Positions 1 to 9,500 of a stretch of DNA of 64,000 nucleotides are shown piece after piece (position 1 is the stretch's first letter; each line of letters starts with the position of its first letter). This stretch comes from Pseudoips prasinana (lineage: Eukaryota; Arthropoda; Insecta; Lepidoptera; Nolidae), in the NCBI GenBank assembly GCA_951640165.1, contig OX621248.1:1178001-1242000 (forward strand), read 5' to 3'. Under the pieces are notes generated by a model. That model worked only from the letters and a program-made list of their open reading frames with translations, was not told the DNA's origin and made no database searches. The position numbers and the translations under genes were made by a program.

Positions 1-424
1 TTTGTATTTATATAATATTGTAGCCTATGTGTAAATTTAGGATAATCTATATCCATTCCAAATTCTGTCAGCCGTTTTGGCGTGATTGATTAACAAAAAT
101 CTAAATTGTTGTGAAAAATATAAATCAAATTTAACAAACTGCTGTTGGGGTACTCATATTTTGTTCGTCTCTGGTAGACTTCGTGTGACTTATTAATTTT
201 GTAAATGTACGCGGATGCACCAACCGTTTTTTCGTCTAGCAAGAGGATATTCTAAGTGCTTGAGTGAAATTGAATGCTGTTGCTTATTTATTTTATTAAG
301 ATTCACTAGATGACAACGGTTCTGTGCGTGCATTAGCCTCCATAACAACCAATCACAATGTAAGTAAAATACATAACATTAAAAAAATAATCGTAAACTG
401 AAAGCAAAAGAAGACGAAAAAAGC
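1..424. other. AT-rich sequence with a possible old Helitron scrap
   Basis: No coding signal seen. Bases about 15-100 resemble, loosely and in reverse orientation, the interior of the short Helitrons at 17393 and 26650 (a stretch about finding the site, the word AGCCGTTT, and a repeated TAACAAA). Too diverged to bound. The remainder is AT-rich and unassigned. Confidence 0.3.
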
Positions 425-600
425 AAGCCCGGAGTTTTTTTGTGGCTTTCTTCTCCGGGTCGTCCACCTAGGTAGCTAGAGAAAGCCGCAGGCTAGCTAG
501 GGTAGGTTCCTCAGCGGCGAGGATCGCTTTGGCCTATTAACGCGTGATCGGTGATCCCGTGCATGTGACCCTCATTTAGAATTCCGTCTTTTGCTTTAGT
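425..600 (+). repeat. dispersed repeat shared with 34225-34430
   Basis: Contains CCACCTAGGTAGCTAGA followed by a GC-rich stretch. The same words occur in reverse complement near 34385-34425. The GC content is well above the surroundings, which suggests the remains of a transposon untranslated region. Family not recognised. Confidence 0.5.
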
Positions 601-689
601 CTTCCATTCTTTAGTTTTAATATAGTAGAACTAAATTTCAAAATAATAGATTAGTAACTTGTTATTTATTTAAGGATATATGTTATGTA

Positions 690-770
690 CTGCATTGTGA
701 CCTTGACAAGTACAAGTGTATGTTAATACCCAAGTGCTGAATAAATTTCATTTCATTTCATTTCAAAAAT
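690..770 (+). mobile_element. retroelement 3' end with AATAAA and an ATTTC repeat tail
   Basis: A short unit runs from ACCTTGACAAGTACAAG through CCCAAGTGCTGAATAAA and ends in tandem ATTTC units. The same unit recurs at about 1027-1136 (+), 33858-33932 (-) and 40375-40435 (-). An AATAAA next to a simple tandem tail is how many non-LTR elements and SINEs end, so this is probably a 3' terminal fragment. No 5' part is visible. Confidence 0.6.
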
Positions 771-858
771 ATCTGTTGATCGGATCGGTACCAAAGTTTC
801 CTTTACTTACACACATCGATATTTATATGTGTGTGTGTGTGTGATAGGTATTTAGTAT

Positions 859-871
859 TTTAATAGGCTTA
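859..871. repeat. target-site duplication, left copy
   Basis: TTTAATAGGCTTA, repeated exactly at 6428-6440. The two copies bracket the LINE at 872-6427. The uninterrupted order of the flanks survives in reverse complement at about 6617-6730, so the empty site can be read directly. Confidence 0.85.
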
Positions 872-1026
872 TTCTTATTATTCTTATTCTTCTGGTTGCG
901 GCTATTTCCAGTCTCCGGAGGTCCTGGTAACACTGCGTCCAGTGATGAACTATTGTGCTCGCCACTCCAACTAAACTTCCCTGTCTAACCCTGCAACATA
1001 GATAAATTGCAGAATCTTTTTGTACC

Positions 1027-1136
1027 TTGTGAACACACCAACAGTGAACCTTGACAAGTACAAGTGTATGTTAATACCCAAGTGCTGAATAAATATTTCA
1101 TTTCATAAATATTTCATTTCATTTCATTTCATTTCA
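1027..1136 (+). mobile_element. ATTTC-tailed retroelement end inserted in the LINE
   Basis: Same unit as 690-770, ending in an array of ATTTC repeats that abuts LINE coding sequence at 1137. The stop codon of the LINE RNase H frame (1124-1126) lies inside this array, so the original C-terminus has been replaced. It reads on the strand opposite to the LINE. Confidence 0.65.
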
Positions 1137-2437
1137 TCGTCCTGGTGCAAGAAGTGTTGGCCCAGGACGGTGTTACGTTTATGCATCAGTGGCTCACAGT
1201 GGCAGAGCAGGTGTAGAGGTGTTTCGTCTGCGTTATTGCAGAATCTGCACACTCTACAGTCTCCGATGCCCACCGTGGATAGGTGTTTCCTGAGACGGCA
1301 ATGTCCCGTTAACATCCTAGTTATGATGCATAAGTTCCTCCTATTAAGCGCGAGGACTTCGTTCGCAGTTTTGCGGTCGTAGCCCTTGATAGCTTTTTTG
1401 GAGTGGGTTAAACCTGGAAGTTTATGCCAGCGTTTAACAGCTTCTTGTTTGCAATGGTTCCTTAGGGTGAGTTGGACTGTGCTTTTTGGTATTCCGCATA
1501 TCGGCTCAGGGCCGTATTGGACCAGTTTAGCTCCAGCCCGTGCAAGTTCGTCGGCACTTTCGTTGCCCTCGATACCCGCATGACCCGGTACCCATCGAAG
1601 TATCACCTTGTTCCTAAGGCACAGGGTATTGAGACTGTCAATGCAGTTCATAACCAGCCCTGACGTTATAGTGTCAGAATTCAAGGCTAGGAGGGCCGCT
1701 TGACTGTCTGAATGGATGTAGATTGTATGATTGACATAGTCTTTTTGCAAGTTGGCTTCTGCACATACAATGATGGCATAAACCTCTGCCTGGAAAATTG
1801 AGGCGTATTTACCCAGATTTTTACTGGCTTTGGATCTGGGTCGTTCCCCAAAAACTCCACAGCCTACGTCATTTCCCATTTTGGAGCCATCGGTGTACCA
1901 AATTAGGCTCCCCTTCTTCCAGGATACTTTGTTGTTAGTCCAGTCGTCCCTGGAAGGTATCTCCACACAATAATTCTTAGTGCTATTATATTGTGGGGAC
2001 AAAAAGTCTAGTTTCATGCCTAGTATGGGGTCCTGTTGCACTTGGTCACATAAAGCCCTCAGTGCCTTTGAGAGCCACGTCTCGGTCCCCTGTGCGGCTG
2101 CTCTCAGCATGCCGGCCTTCGCCTCAGACTGTATGAACAGTGAAAGAGGCGGCAGGTTCAGCAATGCCTCAAGTGACGCTCCAGGAGTGGAGGACATGGC
2201 TCCCGTGACTACCATACATGCAGTTCTTTGCAGGCTATTGAGCCTGTTTATTACTGTTGTTTGGCTGGTTTTACTCCACCAAACTACGGAGCCGTACGCG
2301 ACGGTCGGTCTCGCTATAGCAGTGTACAACCATAGGAGAAGTTTGGGGTGGATCCCCACCTTCTCCCTACCAGGCGACGCCCTATACCTAAGGCAATTTT
2401 TACCTTTTGTATAGTTTTCTTGATATGTGGGTTCCAT
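1124..2437 (-). pseudogene. LINE ORF2 3' segment: RT thumb, RNase H and Cys/His tail
   Basis: 437-aa open segment. The N-terminal part completes the polymerase (WLYTAIARPTVAYGSVVWW). A type I RNase H follows with its acidic residues visible: WYTDGSKMGND, the E of FQAEVYAI, the D of IHSDSQAAL, then WVPGHAGIEGNESADELARA near the end of the domain. A Cys/His cluster (CRVCRFC...LHLLCHC) closes the segment, as in many LINE C-termini. RNase H would degrade the RNA strand during target-primed reverse transcription. The frame overlaps the upstream RT frame and is joined to it only through a frameshift near 2355. Its stop is supplied by the inserted ATTTC array, so the true C-terminus is lost. Confidence 0.88.
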
Positions 2438-3558
2438 GTGAGCTTTTGGTCAAAAATTATTCCCAAATATTTAACCTCATTGGAAAACTGTATCTCGCTG
2501 CCGTTCATTACTGAAGGGGCTAATTTGTCTAGAGCCCTCTTTCGAGTAAACGGTACGATAACTGTTTTGTTAGCATTTACGGATAGCTGATTCGCTCTAC
2601 ACCATCGGTTGACAATGTTAAGAGCGTTCTGCATCAGTGACGACAACAAGCTTTGACAGAATCCCCGTATAATAACTACAAGGTCATCAGCGTATCCCAA
2701 GGTGTCGATTCTTTGTTCTGCTAGCTTGTATAAAAGCTCATCTATTGCTAAGGTCCACAGGAGTGGGGATAGTACACCTCCCTGTGGACAGCCTCTCGTT
2801 GTTGCAACCTCCAAGGAAGTTCCATGCAGCGAGACCAGAGCTTTACGGTTTGAAAGCATTGCCTTTACCCATTTGACAGTTGTTTGATCAATGTTCTTGT
2901 TTGTTAGTCCATTGATCAACGTGCCTGTCGGGGTGTTATCAAAGGCACCTTCAATATCCAAGAATGCACAGAGTGCTATCTGTTTGTCCTCCAGTGCTCT
3001 TTCGACCCTGTCTGTCAATTGCAGCAGGGCGGTTTCCGTAGACCTGCCTCTACAGTATGCGTGCTGAGTACTGTGGATAGGCTGTGACTTTAGTCCTTCC
3101 TCCCTTATGTACCTGTCGAGTATTTTCTCCAGTGTTTTCAGGAAGAAGGAGGTCAGGCTGATTGGCCTGAAGGACTTAGGCAGGGAATAATCCTTCTTGC
3201 CAGCCTTAGGTATGAAAAGCACTTTAGCCTTTGTCCAACGATCTGGGATATAGCCCCAGGCGTAACTTGCCCGGAACATTTTTACCATAGGCGGTACCAG
3301 TATATCTATGCCCTTCTGTAAGAAGACGGGCAATATGTCATCTGGTCCACTAAATTTGTACGGCTTGAAAGACTCGATTGCCCACCTCACAACCCCAGGC
3401 CTAATTATCCTCGCCGCCCTATTCCAGTCCTCGTTGCGAGGCCGTTGTACAGGCGTCATGGAGGAGTTCAATTCTGCGCCAGGGAAGTGGCTTGCAATAA
3501 GAGTCTTCAGCGTGTCTTCTTCGTTAGCAGCGTAGGTTCCGTCAGGTCCCTTTAGCAA
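2314..3558 (-). pseudogene. LINE ORF2 middle segment: reverse transcriptase
   Basis: 414-aa segment with the RT motifs in order: FRPISLTSFFLKTLEKIL, the HAYCRGRSTETALLQL region, motif A FLDIEGAFDN with its catalytic Asp, motif B RGCPQGGVLSPLLW, and motif C GYADDLVVI with the catalytic Asp pair. The enzyme would copy element RNA at nicked chromosomal DNA. The frame is lost near 2355, where the sequence continues in the RNase H frame. Upstream it continues from the endonuclease segment through another one-base shift near 3673, in a run of A residues. Confidence 0.92.
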
Positions 3559-3623
3559 GCCAATTTGGTTAGGTTTGTCTTTAGCGAGCAGCTTGTGGAT
3601 GCGGGCCCCCTGAGGCGTGTTAA

Positions 3624-4684
3624 TTAACTCCTCACAGAACCTTTTCCAAAATGCTCGTTTAGCCTTCCTAATTTTTTGTTGTATTCAGTAAGGGCTTTTG
3701 TATATATCTCCCACTCTCGAGTCTTTTTAGCCCTATTGAACAGTTTCCGCGTTTTCTCCCTGAGTTTTTTCAGTTTGGAGTTCCACCACGGAACCTTCCT
3801 GTTCGAGCTTTTTGTTTTTAGGGGGCAGCTTTCCTCGTAGGCTTCTAAGATGCCCTTCGTGGTTTGCTCTACTGCCAATCCTAGCTCGTCAGGTGTTTTA
3901 ATGCTTCTAGGAAGGTCCTCTAGGTTTCGCCTTAGTTTTTCTCGGTAGACATCCCAGGCGGTTGCTCTAGGGTTCCTATAAGTAACTGTTTGACTTTCGA
4001 GACACGCTCTAAAGTCAAACCGTATATGTCTATGGTCTGACAATGACGGCTCATCGCTGACTGTCCAGTCGTGAAGTCTCCTGGCTATGTTGTCTGTAGC
4101 GAATGTGATATCTAGGACTTCCCGCCTGCTGGCAGTGACAAAGGTCGGTTTGTTACCCCTGTTCAGTACCTGCAGGCAGTTAGTGGTAAGAAAACTATGA
4201 AGTAATTCACCTCTACTGTTGATGTCGCTGCTGCCCCAAGCTGTGTGGTGCGCGTTGACATCGGCTCCAACTATGAGTTCAGCGTTGTTGCGGCGAGCAT
4301 ATTCGACCACACGCTCAAGCTCTACAGTTGGGTCCTTAATTTCATAGGGAAGGTAAGCTGAGCAGATAATTGCCTTTATCCCTTCCCACCCTTTAAAATT
4401 GACGTACGCTGCTACAAGGTCATCACTGCATAACTCTGCAACAGGTAAGTAATTAATGGTTTTGTTAAAGACGATAATGCTCTGGGTCTTGTGGCTCCGG
4501 TATTGTATAGTAACTTACCAGCAGCACTGAGTCCCCGAATGTAATTTTCTAGTACCCAGGGTTCCTGTATGAGGGCGATGTGGGACTCCTGCTGCGAGAG
4601 ACATCTCTCCATCACAGCACTGGCAGCCTTTGCATGATGGAGATTTGCCTGCACCACCCTCACGTCTTCTCGCCTGGGTACCAT
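3624..4684 (-). pseudogene. LINE ORF2 5' segment: APE-type endonuclease, frameshifted
   Basis: ORF2 starts at the ATG at 4682-4684, two bases after the ORF1 stop. The first frame (4412-4684) shows VVQANLHHAKAAS and IQEPWV, the N-terminal metal-binding and catalytic motifs of apurinic-like LINE endonucleases. A one-base shift near 4477 moves the sequence to a second frame that runs to 3624 and has GADVNAHHTAWGS and the SLSDHRHI motif with the catalytic Asp-His. This domain nicks target DNA to prime reverse transcription. All key motifs are present, so the break is probably young. A Lys/Arg-rich linker (about 3640-3800) leads to the RT. Confidence 0.88.
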
Positions 4685-4686
4685 TT

Positions 4687-5958
4687 TTACGCCTTCTTTG
4701 AGGAGGATGGCTGTGTTCCGGTTTTGGCCTGGTGGAGGCCTTTTCGGCCTCTGCCAGGTTTGGCCCGGTGAGCCACCCCTCCCCTAGGAGGTGCAAAGCC
4801 TCTGCCTCCCCTTGCACCTATGCCTCGCCGGGGCGTTCCCCGAGTCGCCTTATCCGTGGGGAGAGGCGCCCCTCGAGATGTTCCCGGCGTGGCTAGGTCA
4901 AGCTGTGGGGAGGGTTGGGCTGGTGGGTTTTCTACCACGTCTTTTTCAGCCGCGGCAGGAATCGTCTCAGAGGGTGCTGAGAGATCTGTTGGACCCCCAT
5001 TGCTGGTCCTGACTCTGAAAGTTACCTTTCTGAAGCCTAGACCAGCCCTGAGGTTCATCTCTCTCAGAGCCTCCGCTGAGGGCTCGTCAATGGAGTACGT
5101 GGCCACAAGGCCACCCCTCTCCTCCCTCGCGTGGAGCACCCTCCAGTGCTCCGTGTTTAGTCCCACGTTACTCCGCAGTAGTGCGAGGGCAGCCTCCGCA
5201 GAGTCCGCCTCCGAGCTGGGGATAAAAGTCGTGGCCAGCGTCGGTTTTGGCAGTTCACTCTCGGACATGCAGGAGAGCCCCGCGCCTGGCCACGGCTTCA
5301 AGGTGGGGACTTTTGACTTCAGCCACTCCCCGCTTTTCTGGTTCTCGCATGTCACCAGAATCCATCCGGGTTTGTGGCTAAGGCCAAGAAAAATGAGCCC
5401 AGAGCCTTTTTCAGCTCCAGCTAACTCCTCGAGTAAGGCACGATGCACCTTCGACATTTCCTCACCGGTCATGTCATGGGTATTGCGAATGCCCACTCGT
5501 ACAGCGCCTGCTATCTTCCGGAAGCTGGGCCTAGACGACCCTGGCGCCTGGTTAGCGTCCAGCCTGCCAAGCCAGGTTAGTGTCTTTTTAGGGACGTTCT
5601 TTGGAGATTCCTCCTCAGATCGTTCCCTTTTAAGGCTCCTTGCCTCCGGTAACAGAACTTTCCCTGTCTTAGCGAGGTCGTCCCAGGTCTGTATTGCCAG
5701 ATCCCTCGCCTCCGCTTGCGACAGGTTGTTTGTTGTGAGAAGCTTTTTGTACCGTCGCCTGCCAGCGCCGGACAGCCTCTTCATCTTTCGGCCCCTACTG
5801 GAGTCCGTAGGCGTATTTGAGGTCTGTCCAACCTCATTAACGCCCTCCGTCCTCTCAGCTGGAGCCACAGCATCGGTTTCCATAGAGGCAACTGCATCGC
5901 CTCCTACAGAGCCCGTAACTGACGTCTCTCTACTTTCTAACAATATGTCTTCATCCAT
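4687..5958 (-). CDS. LINE ORF1 protein (DUF4780-like)
   Basis: Intact 423-aa frame. Residues 1-55 are acidic and low in complexity; 56-125 are basic (RGRKMKRLSGAGRRRYKK, then KRERSEEE). Residues about 150-316 resemble the DUF4780 domain of insect LINE ORF1 proteins: LPKPTLATTFIPSSE, GLNTEHWRVL, YSIDEPSAEALREM, GLGFRKVTFRV. The C-terminus is Gly/Arg/Pro-rich (GTPRRGIGARGGRG), suited to binding RNA. I see no CCHC zinc knuckles. ORF1 proteins coat the element RNA. The start is the Met after the 5' leader. The stop TAA is followed by AA and then the ORF2 ATG, a spacing that suggests termination-reinitiation. This is the only LINE frame in the element still intact. Confidence 0.82.
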   Translation of the reverse strand: MDEDILLESRETSVTGSVGGDAVASMETDAVAPAERTEGVNEVGQTSNTPTDSSRGRKMKRLSGAGRRRYKKLLTTNNLSQAEARDLAIQTWDDLAKTGKVLLPEARSLKRERSEEESPKNVPKKTLTWLGRLDANQAPGSSRPSFRKIAGAVRVGIRNTHDMTGEEMSKVHRALLEELAGAEKGSGLIFLGLSHKPGWILVTCENQKSGEWLKSKVPTLKPWPGAGLSCMSESELPKPTLATTFIPSSEADSAEAALALLRSNVGLNTEHWRVLHAREERGGLVATYSIDEPSAEALREMNLRAGLGFRKVTFRVRTSNGGPTDLSAPSETIPAAAEKDVVENPPAQPSPQLDLATPGTSRGAPLPTDKATRGTPRRGIGARGGRGFAPPRGGVAHRAKPGRGRKGLHQAKTGTQPSSSKKA

Positions 5959-6427
5959 ACTGTTCCCACGAGTAGCTAGGGAAATAAACGGTCACAACCG
6001 GCAGAGCCCCGCATGCCGGCTGAAGGGCAAGAAATACTCCCCGATTCGCCCTGTTGTCGGAGAGACACCGTCCAAGGCTGAGCACCCCCTCAGTCACGCA
6101 TCCTTCGGCACGGTACGAATGACACCTTGGATTGGGTTTGGGGGATTGTTTGGAGGGATTGAGGAAGTGGGTGTAGGTGGGGTAAGTTGGGATTGCGTCT
6201 GATGTTTCAGTTTGTGCCCGCATCGCAGCTGGGAAGCTGAGGATGCAGACACGTAACAGGCGGCAACCACGTGAAGGATGACCATCAGACTTGCCTTGGG
6301 GATCTCAGTGACTTGCACTCTCCCCCAAGGCCATTCGCCAGCTTAGCTAATCGGACAGATTGCTAAGCTAGAGCTAGGTCTCAGATCACATCAGCAGTGA
6401 AATAGACCACACTCCGCCCAAAAAGGG
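5959..6427 (-). promoter_or_regulatory. 5' leader of the LINE, probable internal promoter region
   Basis: About 470 bp between the upstream target duplication and the ORF1 ATG, beginning CCCTTTTTGGGCGGAGTG on the minus strand. Internal promoters sit here in related LINEs (established for the group). I do not see a specific promoter element I could defend. Short open frames in this stretch look incidental. Confidence 0.5.
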
Positions 6428-6440
6428 TTTAATAGGCTTA
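6428..6440. repeat. target-site duplication, right copy
   Basis: TTTAATAGGCTTA, identical to 859-871, lying immediately 5' (minus-strand sense) of the LINE leader. Confidence 0.85.
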
Positions 6441-6706
6441 ACTATGACTTCAACAAATTACTTACTTATCGTACGAGCAGTGGTTACCCTAGTGTCAGAT
6501 TGTTCAAGCCCCCAGCCCACTGGGGGCTTCTCATGCGTCTCCATGCTTCTGAGGGCACGTTAATTCGGTTAATCGGTCCCGGCTGTAGACAACAGTCAAT
6601 AAGCCATGTCAGATGCCCACTGGGGGCTAGAACAACTCTGACACTAGGGTAACCACTGCCCGTACGATAAGTTAGTAATTTGTTGAAGTCATAGTTAAGC
6701 CTATTA
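6430..6706. repeat. inverted repeat made of two G-family copies
   Basis: Arms 6430-6516 and 6617-6706 are near-perfect reverse complements of about 88 bp with a few mismatches. Each carries AGTGGTTACCCTAGTGTCAG, the start of the G family (other copies at 22357, 35455, 54930). The right arm continues to about 6730, where it matches sequence left of the LINE (832-871). The original arms were therefore about 125 bp, and the LINE inserted into the left one. Confidence 0.85.
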
Positions 6707-6732
6707 AAATACTAAATACCAATCACACACAA

Positions 6733-6915
6733 TGGGCAGTGGTTACCCTAGTGTCAGAGTTGTTCAAGCCCCCAGTGGGCATCTTACATGGCTTATTGAC
6801 TGTTGTCTACAGCCGAGACTGATTAACCGAATTAACGTGCCCTCAGAAGCATGGAGACGCTCAGAAATTAAACCACTTTGGTGGTCACCCATCTATGGCC
6901 TGACGGACTGAGAAC
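6733..6915 (+). repeat. G-family repeat, plus-strand copy
   Basis: Starts GGGCAGTGGTTACCCTAGTG and runs through GCCCTCAGAAGCATGGAGAC to CACCCATCTATGGCCTGAC. It matches the first 180 bp of the fuller copies at 22357-22620 and 54930-55190. The family has no ORF; SINE and short TIR element are both possible. Confidence 0.7.
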
Positions 6916-7049
6916 ATTGAACAAATACAAATGTGTGATTATAGCCAAATGCTGAAGAAGGTATTAAGTGTATTTTAATAGGCTAACTATAATAATAATA
7001 ATATCTAGGGAATAATAATAATATCTAAGTGTATTTTAACAGGCTAACT

Positions 7050-7293
7050 ATAATAATAATATTGACCAATGTCATACAGATCATCCTAGCCACAAACTAA
7101 GCAAAGCTTGTACTTTGGGTACCAGGCGACGATATACATACTTATAAAGATCGATAAATACTTAAATACATAGAAAACATCCATGACTCAGAAACAAATA
7201 TTCGTGCTCATCACACAAATATTTGCACTTACCGGGATTCGAACCCAGGACCACCAGCTTCGTAGGCAGGAGCACTACCAACTAGGCTACGGT
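7050..7293 (-). mobile_element. SINE A copy (tRNA-derived)
   Basis: On the minus strand the head reads GTAGCCTAGTTGGTAGTGCT (pol III A box) and then GGTTCGAATCC (B box). A tRNA-unrelated body with TTGTTTCTGAGTCATGG follows, then a tail of ATT repeats. Closely related copies lie at 22985, 41460, 44019, 51645 and 60862. The A box and B box are well preserved. Not a tRNA gene, because no cloverleaf closes around them. Confidence 0.88.
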
Positions 7294-7515
7294 GACCGTC
7301 AACAAATACAAATGTGTATTCATACCCAAATGTCATTTCCATTCTGTAAGGTGGAGGTACTTAGCCAGTTGGGATACTTTTAGAGCAAAGGAATGCTACA
7401 CTCAAACTCACTTTTTTTAATAAATATCTTGGGACAACTTACACACTACCATTTGATCCCAAACTAGGTAGATAATGTACTATGGCAACCAGACAACTGA
7501 CAAACATATATATAC
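7294..7515. other. no recognised feature
   Basis: AT-rich spacer between SINE A and the first TIR element I. Contains no long frame and no repeat I could match elsewhere. Confidence 0.4.
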
Positions 7516-7904
7516 AACATGTAACTTAATTAACGCACATCCTGAAAATAGTTTGTTCAGAATCGTTTACTGAATCGATTTATATCATTTTTAATATAGG
7601 TAATTTTTTATTTCAACACAATTAAAACGGAAATTATCGTTATTTTACGCCTGAACAGTCAAAACAAATTAAAATGGACCGAAAGTTAAAGTAACAAGAC
7701 TTTTATATTGCAGATTTATTTGTATGCATACAAATTCCATCATTCAACACAAAATAAAGAAAAATAAACTTTATTCCAAGAAAATAATTTAGTAAATAAC
7801 ATTGCATATATATGTTAAATTAAAAATTTAATGTATATATTATGATAACAACATAATATTCTAATTGGGGTGTCTGAGGCTGTGCGTTAATTACGTTACA
7901 TATT
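7516..7904 (+). mobile_element. TIR element I, copy 1
   Basis: Left end ACATGTAACTTAATTAACGC; right end TGCGTTAATTACGTTACAT, which is its near-perfect inverse. The roughly 385-bp body is AT-rich without coding capacity. Copies 2 (8502) and 3 (10508) share the interior words AATGGACCG and AAACTTTATTCCAAGAAA. A non-autonomous DNA transposon is the best reading. No clear target duplication is visible, so the superfamily is open. Confidence 0.75.
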
Positions 7905-7914
7905 GTATATTTCG

Positions 7915-8048
7915 TTATACATACAAATATAGATAAATTACAGCCGGACACAGAAAAAATAATCGTGCCCATCGCAGAAAGATTGGTCCTGGGTGAGGAT
8001 TGAACCTACAACCTCTGGCTTTGGCCACTAAACCAACAGGGCAGTCAA
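7915..8048 (-). mobile_element. SINE K fragment (tRNA-derived)
   Basis: Minus strand: a tRNA-like head with a B-box-like AGGTTCAATCC variant and a body containing CTGTGTCCGGCTGTAATT. Similar to 38995-39140 and 55196-55560. Diverged. Confidence 0.6.
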
Positions 8049-8049
8049 T

Positions 8050-8500
8050 ATTACTATCATTTAATTACCATGCAAGGGCCCACCCCTAAACCCCTACCCT
8101 TAGTTTAGTCTTTGGCTCTCATATACACACATCCGACATATTTAAAAAGGATCCCATGAATCAATCTCCTACCAAACCATAACACAAAACAATTTTACGC
8201 CACGCAATATTTAACCCCAGCCTATTTAAACATAACTTTGGTTCAAGCCATAAGGAAAAGTACACTGGGAAATTTACGATCGTGTATGGGAAACGCAACG
8301 ATGGGAAACCGTGTACCATGTTCACGTATGCGACACAAGATTCGATTCAGATACGCAGCTACGGATCAGTGGAACAATTGTAACAGCCAGTGTCGACGCG
8401 ACTCTTGGTACTTCGATGGTGATTACCATATGTAATGTAACCTCGTATCACAAAATTTATGAACTAAGTATGATAATTGTTTAACTTTTTAATATAATAT
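8050..8500. other. unassigned spacer
   Basis: A 65-codon plus-strand frame at 8238-8435 has no recognisable domain and is not repeated in the window. I regard it as chance. Confidence 0.35.
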
Positions 8501-8501
8501 G

Positions 8502-8935
8502 CAACATGTAACTTAATTAACGCACATCCTAAAAATATTTCGTTCAGAATCGTTTACTGAATCGATTTATATCATTTTTAATATAAGAAATTTTTTATTC
8601 AAAAATTATTGAAACTACGGAAATTATTGTCATATTAACCCTGTACAGTCAAAACAAATTGGAATGGACCGTCAAAGTAATACGACTTTTAAAATCGTAG
8701 TTTTATTTGTTTTCAAACAAATTCCATCATTCAATACAAAATAAAGAAAAATAAACTTTATTCCAAGAAACTAATTTAGCAAATAACAATGCAGGTACAT
8801 GTTAATAAAACAAATCAGTGTATGTATTATGATTACAACATAATCTTCAAATTGGGGTGTTTGAGGGTGTGCGTTAATTACGTTACAATACAACATGTAA
8901 CGTAATTAACGCACACCCTCAAACACCCCAATTTG
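8502..8935 (+). mobile_element. TIR element I, copy 2, followed by an inverted partial copy
   Basis: The full element spans 8502-8884. Starting at 8886 the right terminus is repeated in inverse for about 50 bp (CATGTAACGTAATTAACGC, then CACCCTCAAACACCCC). The right end thus forms a near-perfect palindrome around 8885. Confidence 0.75.
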
Positions 8936-8982
8936 AATACCTTACCGTGTGTAGAAGAAAAGTAGTTTTTAACATATAACTT

Positions 8983-9061
8983 TTTTTAAGACAGCGCCCG
9001 TACTAGGGTTATTAATCTTTATGTCGCCGAGTACTTTGCAAACATATATTGACTGACACAA
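8983..9061 (-). mobile_element. SINE C tail fragment
   Basis: Reverse complement matches the 3' part of SINE C (copies at 20505 and 38180), including the run of T/A and a word close to AGTACTCGGCGACA. The tRNA-like head is missing. Confidence 0.55.
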
Positions 9062-9063
9062 CG

Positions 9064-9202
9064 TACAGACGCCAGCACATCCAGCTACCCCAATCTACCA
9101 CATTTCTTTTATAGATTTTGAACTTTATCACATAAGCATAAGGTTCACTTTCAATTGGGGAAATTTGACAGCTTGGGGTAGCTTGATGTGCTGGCGTCTG
9201 TA
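9064..9202. mobile_element. MITE J, copy 1 (TA-flanked palindromic element)
   Basis: CAGACGCCAGCACATCCAGC at the left and its near-exact inverse at the right, with TA on both outer sides. Terminal repeats are about 45 bp in a 135-bp element. TA flanks and a small size fit a Tc1/mariner-type MITE. Copies at 30843 (part), 33935 and 55945 (part). No coding capacity. Confidence 0.82.
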
Positions 9203-9259
9203 CAACCAGACCACAAAACAAACGCAAAATAAATAGTCCATCAACTTGTCATAATATAA

Positions 9260-9500
9260 TAATAATATCCTGGTACATAATTAACACAAGACCCAAACTA
9301 GCAGAGCTTGTACTATGGAAACCAGATAACTGATATACCTACTACACATAATACTTTTCTTGTTCTTGTAATTACATACTTATATATGTAGATAATTACA
9401 CCCAGACTCAGGACAAAAAGATATAAAGATGTATAAGATGTTCATGCACACAAATATCTATCCTGGGTAGGAATCGAACCCAAAACCTGCGGCGTCAAAA
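9260..9500 (-). mobile_element. SINE B copy
   Basis: Minus strand: a B-box-like GGTTCGATTCCTACCCAGG, then the family body (TGTGTGCATGAACAT, TTGTCCTGAGTCTGGGTG, GGTTTCCATAGTACAAGC) and an ATT-type tail. The head is degraded. Confidence 0.78.

Larger units (their letters stand above)
872..6427 (-). mobile_element. LOA-like non-LTR retrotransposon, near full length, inactive
   Basis: A 5.56-kb LINE read on the minus strand: a 5' leader of about 470 bp (5959-6427), ORF1 (4687-5958), then ORF2 from 4684 with endonuclease, reverse transcriptase and RNase H in that order. It ends in a low-complexity AATAAG-type tail (872-895) and is flanked by a 13-bp duplication. An RNase H after the RT, together with an ORF1 resembling DUF4780 proteins of insect LINEs, fits the LOA/Jockey group; the clade is an inference. 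ORF2 has frameshifts near 4477, 3673 and 2355, and an ATTTC-tailed repeat interrupts its 3' end near 1136. This copy cannot make a complete ORF2 protein, although the length and clean duplication indicate a fairly recent insertion. Confidence 0.88.

Noticed and set aside
1980..2414. 144-codon plus-strand frame
   Set aside because: Antisense of the LINE polymerase/RNase H segment.
4820..6202. 460-codon plus-strand frame opposite LINE ORF1
   Set aside because: It is the antisense shadow of a GC-rich ORF1. No domain, and the minus frame has clear LINE features.
5951..6318. Two minus frames of 90 and 74 codons upstream of ORF1
   Set aside because: They lie in the LINE 5' leader, overlap each other and show no domain.
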